A DNA stretch of 64,000 nt from Gemmatales bacterium (GCA_025060195.1 JANXCQ010000021.1:1-64000); one strand, 5' to 3'. Shown: positions 29,247 through 39,236, numbered from the stretch's first letter. Program-made: numbers and translations. Notes: generated by a model from the letters alone, not told the origin.

Positions 29247-30605
29247 TTATCTCCCCAACAAGTTGAGCACAGCTGTGGACAGGGCCAGAACGCCAGTTTT
29301 GATGGTCGGTTCAGGAATCGGGTAATACTCATCCGAGTGGAGTGAAGGAAGGGGGCGTCCCCCTTTCTGGGCTTCCTCCACCCGCTCAGGTTCAACTGTG
29401 CCAATACGGAACATGCAAATGGGCACCCCAGCCTGAGCGTAACGGCTAAAGTCCTCTGCGCCCATAACCGGAGGCCGCGGCACTACTTTGTCTTCACCAA
29501 GGACGCTTTTCAGGGCGGCCACTGTACGCCGGGTCAACGGAACATCGTTGACTAGCGAGGGCGTAAACTCCCCGGGATTGACGCGCACTATCGGTTCGGG
29601 GGCACGAGCCGCATGGGCGGCAGCTTTCGCGATACGTTCGATGGCCTCAAGCACATGTTTCCGCGTCGCGTCTTTGAATGTGCGCACGGTGAGTTGTAAA
29701 TGCACTTCCGACGGAATGATATTATGCTTTGTGCCACCGTGGATCGAACCGACGGTGACCACCACGGCGTCGAGCGGATCAGTTTCGCGGCTCACGATGG
29801 TTTGTAAGTCGAGGATGATGCGGGCCGCGATGACAATTGGGTCAATGGCTTGGTGAGGGGCAGCGCCGTGTCCGCCTTTGCCACGAACGATGATGTCCAC
29901 GGCATCCGCGTTGGCAAGACTAGGGCCTTCGGTGTAACTCACCGTACCACACGGCGCTTGACCGTCGCAATGCAATGCTAGCGCATAGTCAGGCTTGGGA
30001 AAACGCGTGAAGAGACCGTCTTCGATCATGGCCCGAGCGCCGCCACCGATTTCTTCCGCAGGTTGCGCGATGAACAACAAGGTTCCCTTCCAGCGGTCTT
30101 TCAAGTGAACCAGTACACGAGCGGTGCCCACCCAACAGGTCATATGTACGTCGTGGCCGCAGGCATGCATCACACCTACCTCGCGGCCTTCAGCGTTACG
30201 CACGCGCACCTGGCTCGCGTAAGGTAAGCCGGTGCGTTCGACGATGGGAAGCGCATCCATGTCCGTTCGCACCATGACAACGGGACCGGGTCCGTTTTTG
30301 AACACACACACCAACCCCGTCTTGCCGACGTTCTCGGTAACCTCAAATCCGAGTTGGCGCATTTCCTTGGCCAAGCGTTGGGCTGTTTGCACCTCCTGAA
30401 ACGAAAGCTCCGGATTAGCGTGGAGGTGTTTGTAGAGAGCGTCAAGGTAAGCATAATCCTTGTCCAGGAAGGTGCGAATCACTTTGCCCAGTTCGGGTAA
30501 ATCCCCGGCGGGAGGTGGTTCCGCACCGTAGCAAAAGAAGGTCGTTGTTACAGCTGCGGCCCAAGTCCAAAGGATGACGTACCCGGTTGCTGACCGTACT
30601 TGCAT
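29247..30605 (-). CDS. Secreted M20D amidohydrolase/carboxypeptidase
   Basis: A zinc-dependent N-acyl-amino-acid or peptide hydrolase of the M20D (hippurate hydrolase/IAA-amino-acid hydrolase) type. The 452 aa protein begins with a signal peptide (GYVILWTWAAAVTTTFFCYG), then HANPELSFQE, RTDMDALPI, MHACGHDVHM and AQPAEEIGGGARAMIEDG, which carry the metal ligands and the Glu general base, and the dimerisation domain with GKGGHGAAP. The C-terminal GAEDFSRY segment is typical. Start ATG follows GGAGG. It is probably in an operon with the creatininase gene downstream. Export suggests scavenging of amino acids or peptides; the substrate is unknown. Confidence 0.92.
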   Translation of the reverse strand: MQVRSATGYVILWTWAAAVTTTFFCYGAEPPPAGDLPELGKVIRTFLDKDYAYLDALYKHLHANPELSFQEVQTAQRLAKEMRQLGFEVTENVGKTGLVCVFKNGPGPVVMVRTDMDALPIVERTGLPYASQVRVRNAEGREVGVMHACGHDVHMTCWVGTARVLVHLKDRWKGTLLFIAQPAEEIGGGARAMIEDGLFTRFPKPDYALALHCDGQAPCGTVSYTEGPSLANADAVDIIVRGKGGHGAAPHQAIDPIVIAARIILDLQTIVSRETDPLDAVVVTVGSIHGGTKHNIIPSEVHLQLTVRTFKDATRKHVLEAIERIAKAAAHAARAPEPIVRVNPGEFTPSLVNDVPLTRRTVAALKSVLGEDKVVPRPPVMGAEDFSRYAQAGVPICMFRIGTVEPERVEEAQKGGRPLPSLHSDEYYPIPEPTIKTGVLALSTAVLNLLGR

Positions 30606-30840
30606 GCATTTCCTCCCAGTCTACATGGTACCTAAGTTGAGCAGTGCTCGAATGAAACTTCCTTTTACCGCTCACCGCTACACAACTTGATACCAAAAGG
30701 TATTGGGGTCGGCGATAGCTTCCTGGAAAAGTTGCAGAGCAACCTAAAGAGGTACCGGGACCGTCTTGCCTTGCGTTTCTGAAAGTCCTCAGCCAATCAA
30801 AGGCGGACAGGCGACTACGAAGGCATAGTTGAAGTAGCTT

Positions 30841-32010
30841 TCAGGCCGAGCTTCCATGGGCGACTTTCGAGTTGCCATAACGGTCGAGTAGCCAGGCAGC
30901 GGCGTAGGCACAGGCGCAGCGAGAGATGGCACTGCCGAAGATTTCTTCCAGCGAAATGATTCGTCCATCATAGCGCACCTGCCCCAAGCCATGACGGGCT
31001 AATATTTCACCCTCGCCCGCAAGGATGACGCCACGCGGCGGAGTGGAGAAAGTCCGGAGGACTTGTTGCCAAGTTTTACGAAAGCGTTCTTCCCAGGCCG
31101 AAAGGGCAGCTTCCGCCAACGCGACCAATACTTCGTCGCTCACCTCGTGAGCATCGGCACACAGCATACGGGCCAGGCGTTGTCGCGCCGCAGAAAAAGT
31201 GGCTGGGCGTCCATCGGCCGTGAGTATATAGTCGGGTTGCTCAGGCACTAAACGGAGCATGAGCAAGGCGTCGTAGAAATCGGCGAAGTATTCCGCTGCG
31301 GTGTAAATCAGCGTGTCCTTCCATCTGAAGCATGGGACAAGCGCACAGAGAGGCGTGCGGCGTGCTCCTAGGTAGAGTAATTCGCCGCGTTGGATGCGCT
31401 CCCAGTCGCTGCGGCTGTTTGTGGCCAATTCGCCTTCGCGCAGCGGGATCAGGTCGGTCGTAGTCGAACCAACGTCCAACAGCAACTCCCATTGCCCATG
31501 GGGCGGCGCAACGCTTGTGCGCTTAGACTCTGATTCACCGTCGGTATACTTGGGCGAAGATCGGTCAGGCCAGTCGGTCGGCAGAACGTCTTGCACTACC
31601 CGCGCCGCGAAGCGCGCTAAGGCGCGCCAATTGGCTGCCGCAACTAAGTGTGGTCGTTCACACGCGTGGGGGACGGAGAAAAACTCATCCGTGTGAGTCC
31701 ACACCTGGATCTCAGATTGCGGTAGCGCTCGGCAGACGTTGTCCAGAATGTGGCGAACCCCGGTCGATTTGTCGGGGAAACAATCGCACAACTCGGCGGT
31801 CATAGTCACGGCGACGCGTGGGCATGTTGGAAACTCGGCTAGCAACTCCCGCAGTTGTTCTGCCAAACCAACGGGATGACGCCACAAAGGCCATGCGAGC
31901 GAGCGTGCCTGTCCGCTCAAACTGGCCGCCTTGAGATTAGCCCCCCCGATGTCTAAGCCCAGCACATCCATATGCGAAGTTCGCGACAAATCGAGCTGAT
32001 GGCTCATCAT
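30841..32010 (-). CDS. H4MPT-linked C1 pathway protein, MfnF-like (ASKHA fold)
   Basis: The 389 aa protein has the hydantoinase/oxoprolinase-like ATPase fold: phosphate-binding LGLDIGGANLKAA at the N-terminus, VAVTMTAELCDCF near residue 87, LLDVGSTTTDLIPL near 175, and a C-terminal AISRCACAYAAAWLL block. This pattern is the one found in MfnF of methanogens, which couples the furan and tyramine parts of methanofuran, and in its bacterial counterparts in organisms with the tetrahydromethanopterin C1 pathway (methylotrophs, planctomycetes). A start at the first ATG follows CGGAG. No other fae/mch/ftr genes are within the window, so pathway membership is by family. Confidence 0.8.
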   Translation of the reverse strand: MMSHQLDLSRTSHMDVLGLDIGGANLKAASLSGQARSLAWPLWRHPVGLAEQLRELLAEFPTCPRVAVTMTAELCDCFPDKSTGVRHILDNVCRALPQSEIQVWTHTDEFFSVPHACERPHLVAAANWRALARFAARVVQDVLPTDWPDRSSPKYTDGESESKRTSVAPPHGQWELLLDVGSTTTDLIPLREGELATNSRSDWERIQRGELLYLGARRTPLCALVPCFRWKDTLIYTAAEYFADFYDALLMLRLVPEQPDYILTADGRPATFSAARQRLARMLCADAHEVSDEVLVALAEAALSAWEERFRKTWQQVLRTFSTPPRGVILAGEGEILARHGLGQVRYDGRIISLEEIFGSAISRCACAYAAAWLLDRYGNSKVAHGSSA

Positions 32011-32144
32011 TAGCTCCGAGTCTTGGACTGTGGTAGTGAAGAACCTTTATGAGATGGCCGCCTGCTAAGACAGCTTTTACCATACACTTACTAGGGGTCG
32101 GTTCGGGAGGCGGAAAGTACAACTTAAGACGGGCGAGGAGCTGC

Positions 32145-32627
32145 ATGATGGGTCAGCAACCAGAAGTGGGGAGCGAAGTTCATACTGGTGCATGTGAGCT
32201 GCCGCAAGGCAATCCATCCGAGGAGGAAATTCGTCGAATCTTGAACGATATTCGGGTCGTGGCTATCGTGGGCCTTTCTGATAAACCTGACCGAGATAGT
32301 TATCGCGTAGCTGCCTACTTGAAGCAACAGGGCTATCGGATTATTCCCGTGAACCCGAACATTGCGGAGGTCTTAGGAGAGAGGGCCTATCGCGACTTGC
32401 GTGAAATACTTGAGCGGCCCGATGCCGTAGTTGTGTTTCGCCGGCCCGAGGTGGTTCCCGAAATTGCCGAGCAAGCCATACAAATCGGGGCAAAAGTCCT
32501 TTGGCTGCAATTAGGAATCGTGCACAACGCCGCGGCGGAACGAGCCCGCGCCGCTGGAATAAGTGTGGTGCAAAATCGTTGCATCATGCAGGAGCATCGA
32601 CGGTTTCTGGGTCCGTCTGCGTCCTAG
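32145..32627 (+). CDS. CoA-binding domain protein (YccU-like)
   Basis: A small Rossmann-fold CoA-binding protein. GAGGAG before two adjacent ATGs puts the start 32 codons inside the track ORF (160 aa). The motif VVAIVGLSDKPDRDSYRVAA, then QGYRIIPVNPN and later VLWLQLGIVHNAA and a final NRCIMQEHRR, matches the YccU/succinyl-CoA-synthetase-alpha-like domain family, whose cellular role is unknown. Cytoplasmic. It is 53 bp upstream of the sigma-54 activator on the same strand and may share its transcript; the divergent neighbour is the MfnF-like gene. Confidence 0.9.
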   Translation: MMGQQPEVGSEVHTGACELPQGNPSEEEIRRILNDIRVVAIVGLSDKPDRDSYRVAAYLKQQGYRIIPVNPNIAEVLGERAYRDLREILERPDAVVVFRRPEVVPEIAEQAIQIGAKVLWLQLGIVHNAAAERARAAGISVVQNRCIMQEHRRFLGPSAS

Positions 32628-32680
32628 CTGTGAGGTAAAATAATGTAGGTGCACCGGGACTACATCTACGCCAACGCATC

Positions 32681-34666
32681 ATGGGCATGGAGCGATCCGC
32701 ATATCTCGTGGTGCGCCGACATGACGGCTTAGGGAACGTTTACCCTCTAGAGCCAACGCATCGGCACTTAATCGGGCGTGCCAAGACGAGCGAGATCGTC
32801 TTGGCCGACGATCTGTGCAGCCGACAGCACGCGGAAGTTTACTATCGCGAAGGTGCTTGGTGGATACGGGACTGCGGTAGCCTGAATGGCACCCGGGTCA
32901 ACGGGCAATTAGTGACCTCGGAATGTACGCTGTCACCCAACGACGAAGTGCTGATCGGCCGTACGCGGCTGGTCTTCGTGGAGCGGTTGGACCAACTCGA
33001 GCAGACCCGCGAAATGCCCGTGCCCGTTGGCGAAGAACGTTTGCTCATTCGAAAACGTTTGGGCCGCACGCGCTATGAAATGACAGATCTGCCTGACTTG
33101 GCTGAACAAGACATTACGGAACCGCCGACCGTTTTAGTCAATCGCCAACGCATTAGTCGCGATTTATCGCTTCTGTATCGGTTGGCGTTGGAAATGGGGT
33201 TGGTGAGCAGCGACACGGAATTGGCCCGTGTCGTCCTGAATGGTCTCTTAGAAGCGACCCTCGCAGATGCTGCGCTATTGTGCGAACTTCATGAGGGACG
33301 TGCCAGTGTTTTGGCGCACCAGGAGAGGACCCTGGGCGGGGTAACTCCCAGGGTTCCTGATTTCGTTATCCAAGAGGTCATCAAGACCCGAGAGGCCATA
33401 TTCGCGGAACATCCGCGGCGTTTGCAATTCTCGGAACGAGACAATCCGCGTACCTTACTCACGCGAAGCGGCCACGGGATGATTTCCGCGCTCATCTGTG
33501 CGCCGGTGGTCATTCACGACCGCGTCGAATTGTTGCTCGCGGTTTGCGTTTTAGACCCGCTCAAATCGCTCACGAGTGAAGACCTCGACGTTACGGTTGC
33601 GCTCGCTAAACAGCTGGCTGTCTCCTGGCAGGCAGTCCGTCGGCAACAGGAATTAGCCCAGGAAAATAAGAGGTTGCGCGACCAAATTCTGCAAGAAGTG
33701 CGGTTAGTGGGCGAAAGCGCAGCGATGCAGGAGGTCAAGCAGAAAATTCAGTTAGCTGCTCGCTCTGATGCCACCGTGCTAATTCGTGGCGAAACTGGGG
33801 TAGGCAAAGAACTGGTCGCCCGGGCCATTCACTTGTGTAGTCCTCGTGCGGGGAAACCCTTTGTATGTTTGAACTGCGCTGCTTTAGCAGAGTCGCTTTT
33901 AGAGAGCGAGTTATTTGGCCATGAGAAAGGCGCTTTTACGGGCGCTACCGAGCGGAAGATTGGTAAGTTTGAATCAGCTCACCAAGGCACGATCTTCTTG
34001 GATGAAATTGGCGAAATGACTCCGAGCGCCCAGGCTAAGTTGCTACGCGTCCTTGAAGGCCATCCCTTCGAGCGCGTCGGAGGTTCGCAGCCTATTCGTG
34101 TGGACGTTCGCGTGGTGGCCGCAACCAATCGTCCCTTAGAGGAAGCCATTCGAGCGGGACGCTTCCGTATGGACTTGTATTATCGTTTGCAGGTCATCGA
34201 GATTTATGTACCGCCGTTGCGGGAACGGCGCGAGGACATTCCACTGTTGGCCGAGTTTTTCCTCCGACAGTTCGCCCAGCAAATGGGCCGACGCCTGCGC
34301 GGGTTTACTCCTGCGGCGATGAAAAAACTTCTCGAGCATCCTTGGCCTGGCAACGTCCGTGAGCTCCGCAACGTCATCGAACGTGCCGTGGTCCTGAGCC
34401 AGCATCACACCATTGACGCCGACGATATTTGGCTAGCTCCCGTACGCCCGGAAGGCGCCGTCGGGGAAACGCAAAAGCCGACCTATGAACCAATTTCCCT
34501 CGAAGAATTAGAAAAACGGCATATCCAGGCGACCCTGGAATACACCAAATGGAACAAAAGCCAGGCCGCTCGCATTTTGGGTATCGAACGTTCCACTTTA
34601 GACCGAAAGATTCACGCCTATGGTCTGAACAAGGAGGCAGGCAAAGAGTCTCCAGGCGACTCTTAA
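32681..34666 (+). CDS. FHA-GAF-AAA+ sigma-54-dependent transcriptional activator
   Basis: A 661 aa bacterial enhancer-binding protein. The FHA domain is at residues about 20-105 ([20 protein letters not shown], then [10 protein letters not shown]), so the input is a phosphothreonine, likely supplied by a Ser/Thr kinase. A GAF-like domain covers about 165-320. The AAA+ domain (345-585) has [15 protein letters not shown], the sigma-54 contact loop GAFTGA and [20 protein letters not shown], and an R-finger region. A Fis-type helix-turn-helix closes the protein ([21 protein letters not shown]). It shares a TTAA with the convergent CYTH gene. It could act on the sigma-54 promoter upstream of fliK, 8.8 kb away; that link is inference. 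Confidence 0.95.
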   Translation: MGMERSAYLVVRRHDGLGNVYPLEPTHRHLIGRAKTSEIVLADDLCSRQHAEVYYREGAWWIRDCGSLNGTRVNGQLVTSECTLSPNDEVLIGRTRLVFVERLDQLEQTREMPVPVGEERLLIRKRLGRTRYEMTDLPDLAEQDITEPPTVLVNRQRISRDLSLLYRLALEMGLVSSDTELARVVLNGLLEATLADAALLCELHEGRASVLAHQERTLGGVTPRVPDFVIQEVIKTREAIFAEHPRRLQFSERDNPRTLLTRSGHGMISALICAPVVIHDRVELLLAVCVLDPLKSLTSEDLDVTVALAKQLAVSWQAVRRQQELAQENKRLRDQILQEVRLVGESAAMQEVKQKIQLAARSDATVLIRGETGVGKELVARAIHLCSPRAGKPFVCLNCAALAESLLESELFGHEKGAFTGATERKIGKFESAHQGTIFLDEIGEMTPSAQAKLLRVLEGHPFERVGGSQPIRVDVRVVAATNRPLEEAIRAGRFRMDLYYRLQVIEIYVPPLRERREDIPLLAEFFLRQFAQQMGRRLRGFTPAAMKKLLEHPWPGNVRELRNVIERAVVLSQHHTIDADDIWLAPVRPEGAVGETQKPTYEPISLEELEKRHIQATLEYTKWNKSQAARILGIERSTLDRKIHAYGLNKEAGKESPGDS

Positions 34667-35274
34667 TGCAGAAATTCGAAATCGTCCAACGAAGGCGGCG
34701 GATACAGTCTATCCCAGTACATTTCGAGATACGATCGTCGTTCTGGCTGATCCAATCCCAGGTACTCCGCTAAACGTTCCAGAGCCTCTCGCGCTTTGTC
34801 TAGTTTCGTCGCGGATACCTGTGTTTCGAGCTCGACAAACATACCCACAGACGGCACCTGATCCAGGGAAACTTTCACCTCATAACCTTCCCAGTGCAGA
34901 TGAAAATAGGTGCGCTCTTTATAAAGCGAGGCGATTGCCCGATAACCGAGGTGCTCCAACAGCGCGCAGGCCTGATCAAACATAGCAGGGGAGCGCAGTT
35001 CAACCTCGACCTCACGACGTGTCTTGCTCTGCGGGTCGCAACGAGGTCCTTTGTAGGTAATCCAAAGGCGCTCTGAAGTGCGACGTAACCGCAATGCCTC
35101 ATCGGTTTGCTCGAAGGGACGATCGGGGGCTGCGTAGTAGACATCAGTTTCGCACACCAACGGACAGCTTTTCGCTCCCAGTGCCTCTAATCTCTCCCGC
35201 ACTCTTATTAAGTCGCTTACAGCATACTTCAACTCCACCTCAAGATTGTCAGCTGGTCCGGCCTCTTGAGTCAT
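34663..35274 (-). CDS. CYTH-domain protein, class IV adenylate cyclase-like (CyaB)
   Basis: CYTH enzymes act on triphosphates inside an eight-stranded tunnel with metal ions. The 203 aa protein has the diagnostic ExExK motif near its start (LEVELKYAV), then [17 protein letters not shown], the [10 protein letters not shown] strand and a C-terminal ETQVSATK-type region. The pattern fits the class IV cyclase group, CyaB, which also includes archaeal and bacterial members of uncertain activity, so it may be a thiamine-triphosphatase-like or inorganic triphosphatase instead. Cytoplasmic. Its stop codon overlaps the stop of the convergent activator gene at the palindrome TTAA. Confidence 0.88.
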   Translation of the reverse strand: MTQEAGPADNLEVELKYAVSDLIRVRERLEALGAKSCPLVCETDVYYAAPDRPFEQTDEALRLRRTSERLWITYKGPRCDPQSKTRREVEVELRSPAMFDQACALLEHLGYRAIASLYKERTYFHLHWEGYEVKVSLDQVPSVGMFVELETQVSATKLDKAREALERLAEYLGLDQPERRSYLEMYWDRLYPPPSLDDFEFLH

Positions 35275-35444
35275 GGTTAGACCTCAGGTATGATTTGGCG
35301 GAAAAAGCCCGTGCCCGTTAATCCGTTGTATCTCTGGGATCAAAAATCCTTTAATAATGTGGTGCGTCTATTGATAATCCTAAGGTCAGCGTCGCTTGGA
35401 AGCCAATCGCACTTCGCACGACTAGCAAATTGGGGAAAGTAGCC

Positions 35445-36089
35445 ATGTTCGAGCAACTACAGTACTGGGCCCAGCGTTGGGGTTGGCGTTCCGAAGGAGT
35501 CGAACTGAAGCAACTGCAAGAGGCAGGAAGGCGGGGAGCGCGCATCGGTGTGTTTCAAGATGCGGGCCGTACCGAGTGGTGGCAGCCTGAGGACAAACTT
35601 CCCGATACATGGCTACCGTTGACCCATTGGTCGGAACCTGCCGACGTGGACGCTCTGATCCTTATCACGGATCGTTTGTTGCCGACGAGCCGGTTGTCCA
35701 TGACGGCCATTTTGCGGCCACGCACCTTGACATTAGGTATTACGGGCCCCGACACAGGAGATGTCGAAGAGTTGCAGGAAGCGGTCTATGAAGTGTGTGA
35801 GGCACACGGCTGGGCTGTGAATAGTCTAACCGCAGTGGCTACCGTCCAAGGCGATGCAGGCACGGCACTCTTTGAGGAGTGGGCGGAACGGAGGGAAATC
35901 CCCTTGCTGGCTTATCCACCAGCCCGTCTGTCGATTTTGCCTGGGACTGCCCAGGTCAAGGTCGAGGATAACACGGCATGGCACACTCAAGTGGTGGCTA
36001 TGCTTGCTGCCGGGGTTTCGCATTGCGTTGTGCCTGCCACTCGTTGTGGCGCGTGGTGCTTGGCACTAGCCCGCCGGCGAACCGGTTAG
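35445..36089 (+). CDS. Protein with CbiG C-terminal-like domain
   Basis: The 214 aa protein (ATG after TTGGGGAAAG, five codons inside the track TTG start) splits into an N-terminal part with a strand-rich Rossmann-like look (residues about 20-95, DVDALILITDRLL) and a C-terminal part TLGITGPDTGDVEELQEAV through EWAERREIPLLAYPPARLS that follows the CbiG/CobE C-terminal pattern (Gly-rich start, helix, IxxLATI-like strand, then LA-x-x-x-x-IPL-x-x-Y/F). CbiG opens the lactone during anaerobic cobalamin synthesis, but the usual CbiG N-terminal domain is missing. No other cob/cbi genes are present in the window. A cobalamin role is tentative. Confidence 0.55.
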   Translation: MFEQLQYWAQRWGWRSEGVELKQLQEAGRRGARIGVFQDAGRTEWWQPEDKLPDTWLPLTHWSEPADVDALILITDRLLPTSRLSMTAILRPRTLTLGITGPDTGDVEELQEAVYEVCEAHGWAVNSLTAVATVQGDAGTALFEEWAERREIPLLAYPPARLSILPGTAQVKVEDNTAWHTQVVAMLAAGVSHCVVPATRCGAWCLALARRRTG

Positions 36090-36277
36090 GCAGAAGCCTG
36101 AAAGTCTGTTGACTTTTTGGGAAGTATCGGACATAGGGTCTAAGCCAATTACATCGCAGTTACTAGGCTCTGCAGCAGTTGCACGCCTTCCTTTTCATCT
36201 TACGCTAAACGCTTTAAGGCCGATTAATGCACCGCAGGGAAGTCCAGCGTCGGTGTGGCGCGGGAGGAGTAAATTAC

Positions 36278-37627
36278 ATGCATGGAACCCCGAAGCAAAG
36301 TTTAGCCTTGTTCCTGGCCATTATGGCGATAGCCGCACCGTCCGAGGCAGAGGCGCAAGGCACCGCGACTTTGGGTGTGCCACGCCAAGGACGTATTGTT
36401 CCCGCTTCCCAAATTACCACCTTAGCATCGCCGGGTCCTTCCTCGCCGAGTCCCACGCTGCCTAAAGCCACGCTCGGAACACCACGTAAGACGCCAGCGA
36501 GTTGCACTCATGTGGAGACGAATTGTCTTGAGAAACGATTCGCTGCGACAACTCAACCGGTTTGTTACGCGCAAGCAAGGGAGGCACTACAGCTAAGTCG
36601 GGAGGTCCCGATTTATCATGACGTGTACAAACCTCAATCCTGGGAGCCATATATCGTGCGTGGATCGGTAGATGAAAGCTACCTCCAGGGCGTTCCTGGG
36701 TCAAATTCATTCCATACCGCGGGAACGGGACCGGCGCCGCCTTGGGATTGGTTCAACCGTACTGTGCATGATACTGGGCTGGGGCAATACTTTGAATGGT
36801 TTCAAATCAGAAACACTTTCCAAAGTGACCATGCTTTTGATGAGTTTGTTTCTCCAGTTACGAATCCGTTTTTCTTCGAAGACCCGCGTGCATTAACAGA
36901 GCTTCGTCCCGTCTTCATTTTCCAGAACACACCGAGAGGAAATCCGCTGTTTAGGGGTGGCAATATTCAAATGTTTTCATTGCAAGGTCGTTTAGCCCTG
37001 AACGAGCGTTTGTCCATTGTTGTGCCGAAACTAGGCTTGATTGCCTTTCAACCTGACCCGCCTTCACCTTTAGGCGACGAAATTGGCTTCGCCGAAATCA
37101 TCGTTGGGCCCAAGCTCACCTTCTGGCGCGATGACGCTGCTAACGTTCTCGCAGCGTTCGGCGTTCACTTTGAGATTCCCGCGGGCGGGGGCGATGTGTT
37201 CCAAAACACAGGTAGCGGCGCTGTAGTGCCTTACCTTACCCTTGGTAAAGAACTGCTCGATAATTTGCATTTCCTCGGCGCTATCGGCTATCGCGCGGGC
37301 TTCGACTCCGACCGCAGCGACTCTTTCTTCGTCAGCCTCCACGCCGACTACGAGTTTTATCGGATCATTTATCCGTTTATTGAAGTCAACTGGTTCCATT
37401 ACACCAGTGGAGGAAACGTCTTGGCCGGTAACTTTGAGGGAGGCGACCTGTTCAATTTCGGCAGCACGGGCGCTAGCGGGGAAGATATTGTAACCATGGG
37501 CGTCGGCGGGCGGGTGAAAATTCTTGGCGAGGAATTGCAAGCGGGTGCGGCCTTCGAATTCCCGCTGACTAAAGGCAAAGACATCATGGACTGGCGAATT
37601 ACCATAGATCTAATCTGGCGTTATTAA
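36278..37627 (+). CDS. Outer-membrane beta-barrel protein (MetA-like transporter family)
   Basis: A 449 aa exported protein; the ATG used follows GGGAGGAG and lies 17 codons inside the track ORF. A signal peptide (QSLALFLAIMAIAAPSEAEAQG) is followed by a Pro/Ser/Thr-rich linker, then about 280 residues of alternating amphipathic strands with aromatic girdles (FEWFQIRNTFQ, LSIVVPKLGLIAF, VGPKLTFW, VVPYLTLGKELL) ending DWRITIDLIWRY. A terminal aromatic residue is the usual beta-barrel assembly signal. The strand content resembles the phenol-degradation MetA-like or OmpL47-type barrels common in planctomycetes. Function unknown. It shares a TTAA with the convergent kinase. Confidence 0.75.
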   Translation: MHGTPKQSLALFLAIMAIAAPSEAEAQGTATLGVPRQGRIVPASQITTLASPGPSSPSPTLPKATLGTPRKTPASCTHVETNCLEKRFAATTQPVCYAQAREALQLSREVPIYHDVYKPQSWEPYIVRGSVDESYLQGVPGSNSFHTAGTGPAPPWDWFNRTVHDTGLGQYFEWFQIRNTFQSDHAFDEFVSPVTNPFFFEDPRALTELRPVFIFQNTPRGNPLFRGGNIQMFSLQGRLALNERLSIVVPKLGLIAFQPDPPSPLGDEIGFAEIIVGPKLTFWRDDAANVLAAFGVHFEIPAGGGDVFQNTGSGAVVPYLTLGKELLDNLHFLGAIGYRAGFDSDRSDSFFVSLHADYEFYRIIYPFIEVNWFHYTSGGNVLAGNFEGGDLFNFGSTGASGEDIVTMGVGGRVKILGEELQAGAAFEFPLTKGKDIMDWRITIDLIWRY

Positions 37628-39099
37628 GACTCAGACAGTTCCGATGCCTGGTTCGATTGTGCCGAAGTCGTCTCGGGATTCCCGTCGCTAACCGCGGCAG
37701 ACTGCCTTAGCACAGGCGTGATCGCGACTGGTGCTTCAGGTTCAGTTGAGCCAGCGGCAACTTGACCAAGGGCCGACAAGTTACTCGTGCTTTTCGCCTT
37801 GTCACTCACCGTCGGAGTACTGTTTGGCGCTTGGCTCGCTTGCTCCGCATCCGCCAGGAGCGATTCTCCTTCCTTTGTGCTTACGTCTTCCTTCACAGTC
37901 GAAGGCGACATGAGTTGAGCGGGGGGCAAATCGGGTGCGGATGTGCTCGACGCTATGGCTTTTGCCTGACGCGCCTTCCATTCGCTCACTCGCTGAGAAA
38001 TCCGCCGCAGGATTGCCTGTGGATCTTTCCTTTTGGGAGGCATCTCTGCCTCGCTCGGAGGCGGAATGGGCGCCCAAGTCCACGCCGACAGGGCACCGAT
38101 AACTTCCTTAGGCGTCTGAAACCGCTCCAGCCGCGACTTCGCCATCATCTTTTCTACCACCGCTTCCATCTCCGGCGGCACGTCCGGGCGGAACGAACGA
38201 ATGGGCGGCGGCTTGCGGACTTGGTGCCATAACAATTTCTGGGCCACCGTTCCTTCCTCAAACGGCGCTCGTCCAGTCAAGAGAAAATAGAACGTTGCCC
38301 CCAGGCTGTAAATGTCCGAACGAATATCTACCTCATAAGGCGTGGTCGCCTGTTCAGGGGAGATGTAGTCAGCGGTTCCGATCACAGCGTTTTCGTCATA
38401 ACGTTTCGTCAGCTCGTACCGCTCTTCAAAAAAGCGGGCTAACCCCATGTCCAAAATTTTCACCACTCCCTGCCGACTAAGCAATAAGTTACCTGGCTTG
38501 ATATCCCGGTGCACCCAACCGGCTTCGTAAGCATGCTCCAAACCCGCGGCAGTTTGCGCTATGTAGTGCGCTGCGCGGCGAATCTCGAGAGGCCCGTGTC
38601 TTTTCACCAACTGATGCAAACTCACTCCATCCACGTACTCCATGACCAGAAAATGCACCTTATCGTTGCGATCAACATCATAAGCCCGAACAATGTTGGG
38701 ATGATCAAGGGCGGCAATAGCACGGGCCTCTCGGTAAAACCGCTCCACCGCCTCGGTGTCATTTGCATTGATGGGCAAAATTTTCAGCGCTACCAACCTA
38801 CCCATGTAAACGTGTTCGCACAACAAGACGCTGCCCATGCCACCCGAACCCAAAAGCTCCAATAGCTTATATTTGCCAGCCACTAAAAAACCGCGATATT
38901 TACCCTGCAGCAGCTGATTAGCTTGCAACTTGGTCAGCACACCATCCTGCACCATGCGCTCAGCGAGCGCTCTCGCCGAATCAGGAGCTGCCTGTTGCAA
39001 CTGAAGATACTCCCAGTACGCATCGAGGAGCTCTTCCCCGATCAGGCCGCTCCTACGCACTAGCAACAAAAAATCAGCACTGCTAGTCGGCGGGGACAT
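37624..39099 (-). CDS. Ser/Thr protein kinase (Hanks type) with planctomycete N-terminal module
   Basis: The 491 aa kinase phosphorylates Ser/Thr on partner proteins. Motifs: P-loop LGSGGMGSVLL (residue about 83), VAIK-type ALKIL, HRDIKPGNLL catalytic loop, activation segment DMGLARF (DMG instead of DFG), TADYISPEQ and GRAPFEEG. The first 70 residues (LVRRSGLIGEELLDAYWEY and LTKLQANQLLQGKYRGFLVA) form a module shared with the kinase at 62.2 kb. The C-terminal 170 residues are low-complexity Ser/Pro/Thr/Gln-rich with no transmembrane helix. Its stop overlaps that of the convergent barrel gene by 4 bp. The DMG variant is tolerated in active kinases; activity is inferred. Confidence 0.92.
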   Translation of the reverse strand: MSPPTSSADFLLLVRRSGLIGEELLDAYWEYLQLQQAAPDSARALAERMVQDGVLTKLQANQLLQGKYRGFLVAGKYKLLELLGSGGMGSVLLCEHVYMGRLVALKILPINANDTEAVERFYREARAIAALDHPNIVRAYDVDRNDKVHFLVMEYVDGVSLHQLVKRHGPLEIRRAAHYIAQTAAGLEHAYEAGWVHRDIKPGNLLLSRQGVVKILDMGLARFFEERYELTKRYDENAVIGTADYISPEQATTPYEVDIRSDIYSLGATFYFLLTGRAPFEEGTVAQKLLWHQVRKPPPIRSFRPDVPPEMEAVVEKMMAKSRLERFQTPKEVIGALSAWTWAPIPPPSEAEMPPKRKDPQAILRRISQRVSEWKARQAKAIASSTSAPDLPPAQLMSPSTVKEDVSTKEGESLLADAEQASQAPNSTPTVSDKAKSTSNLSALGQVAAGSTEPEAPVAITPVLRQSAAVSDGNPETTSAQSNQASELSES

Positions 39100-39236
39100 A
39101 ACTAAAGATGAGCCTCACCATGGTATCTCTTGCCTTCGGCAAGAAATCTCAGTAGCCTCAGCAGGTCTTGCATACCCTGGGCGCAAACCCCATTCTTATC
39201 ATAATGAAATTAGGTATTGAAAGCGATAGGCCCACC

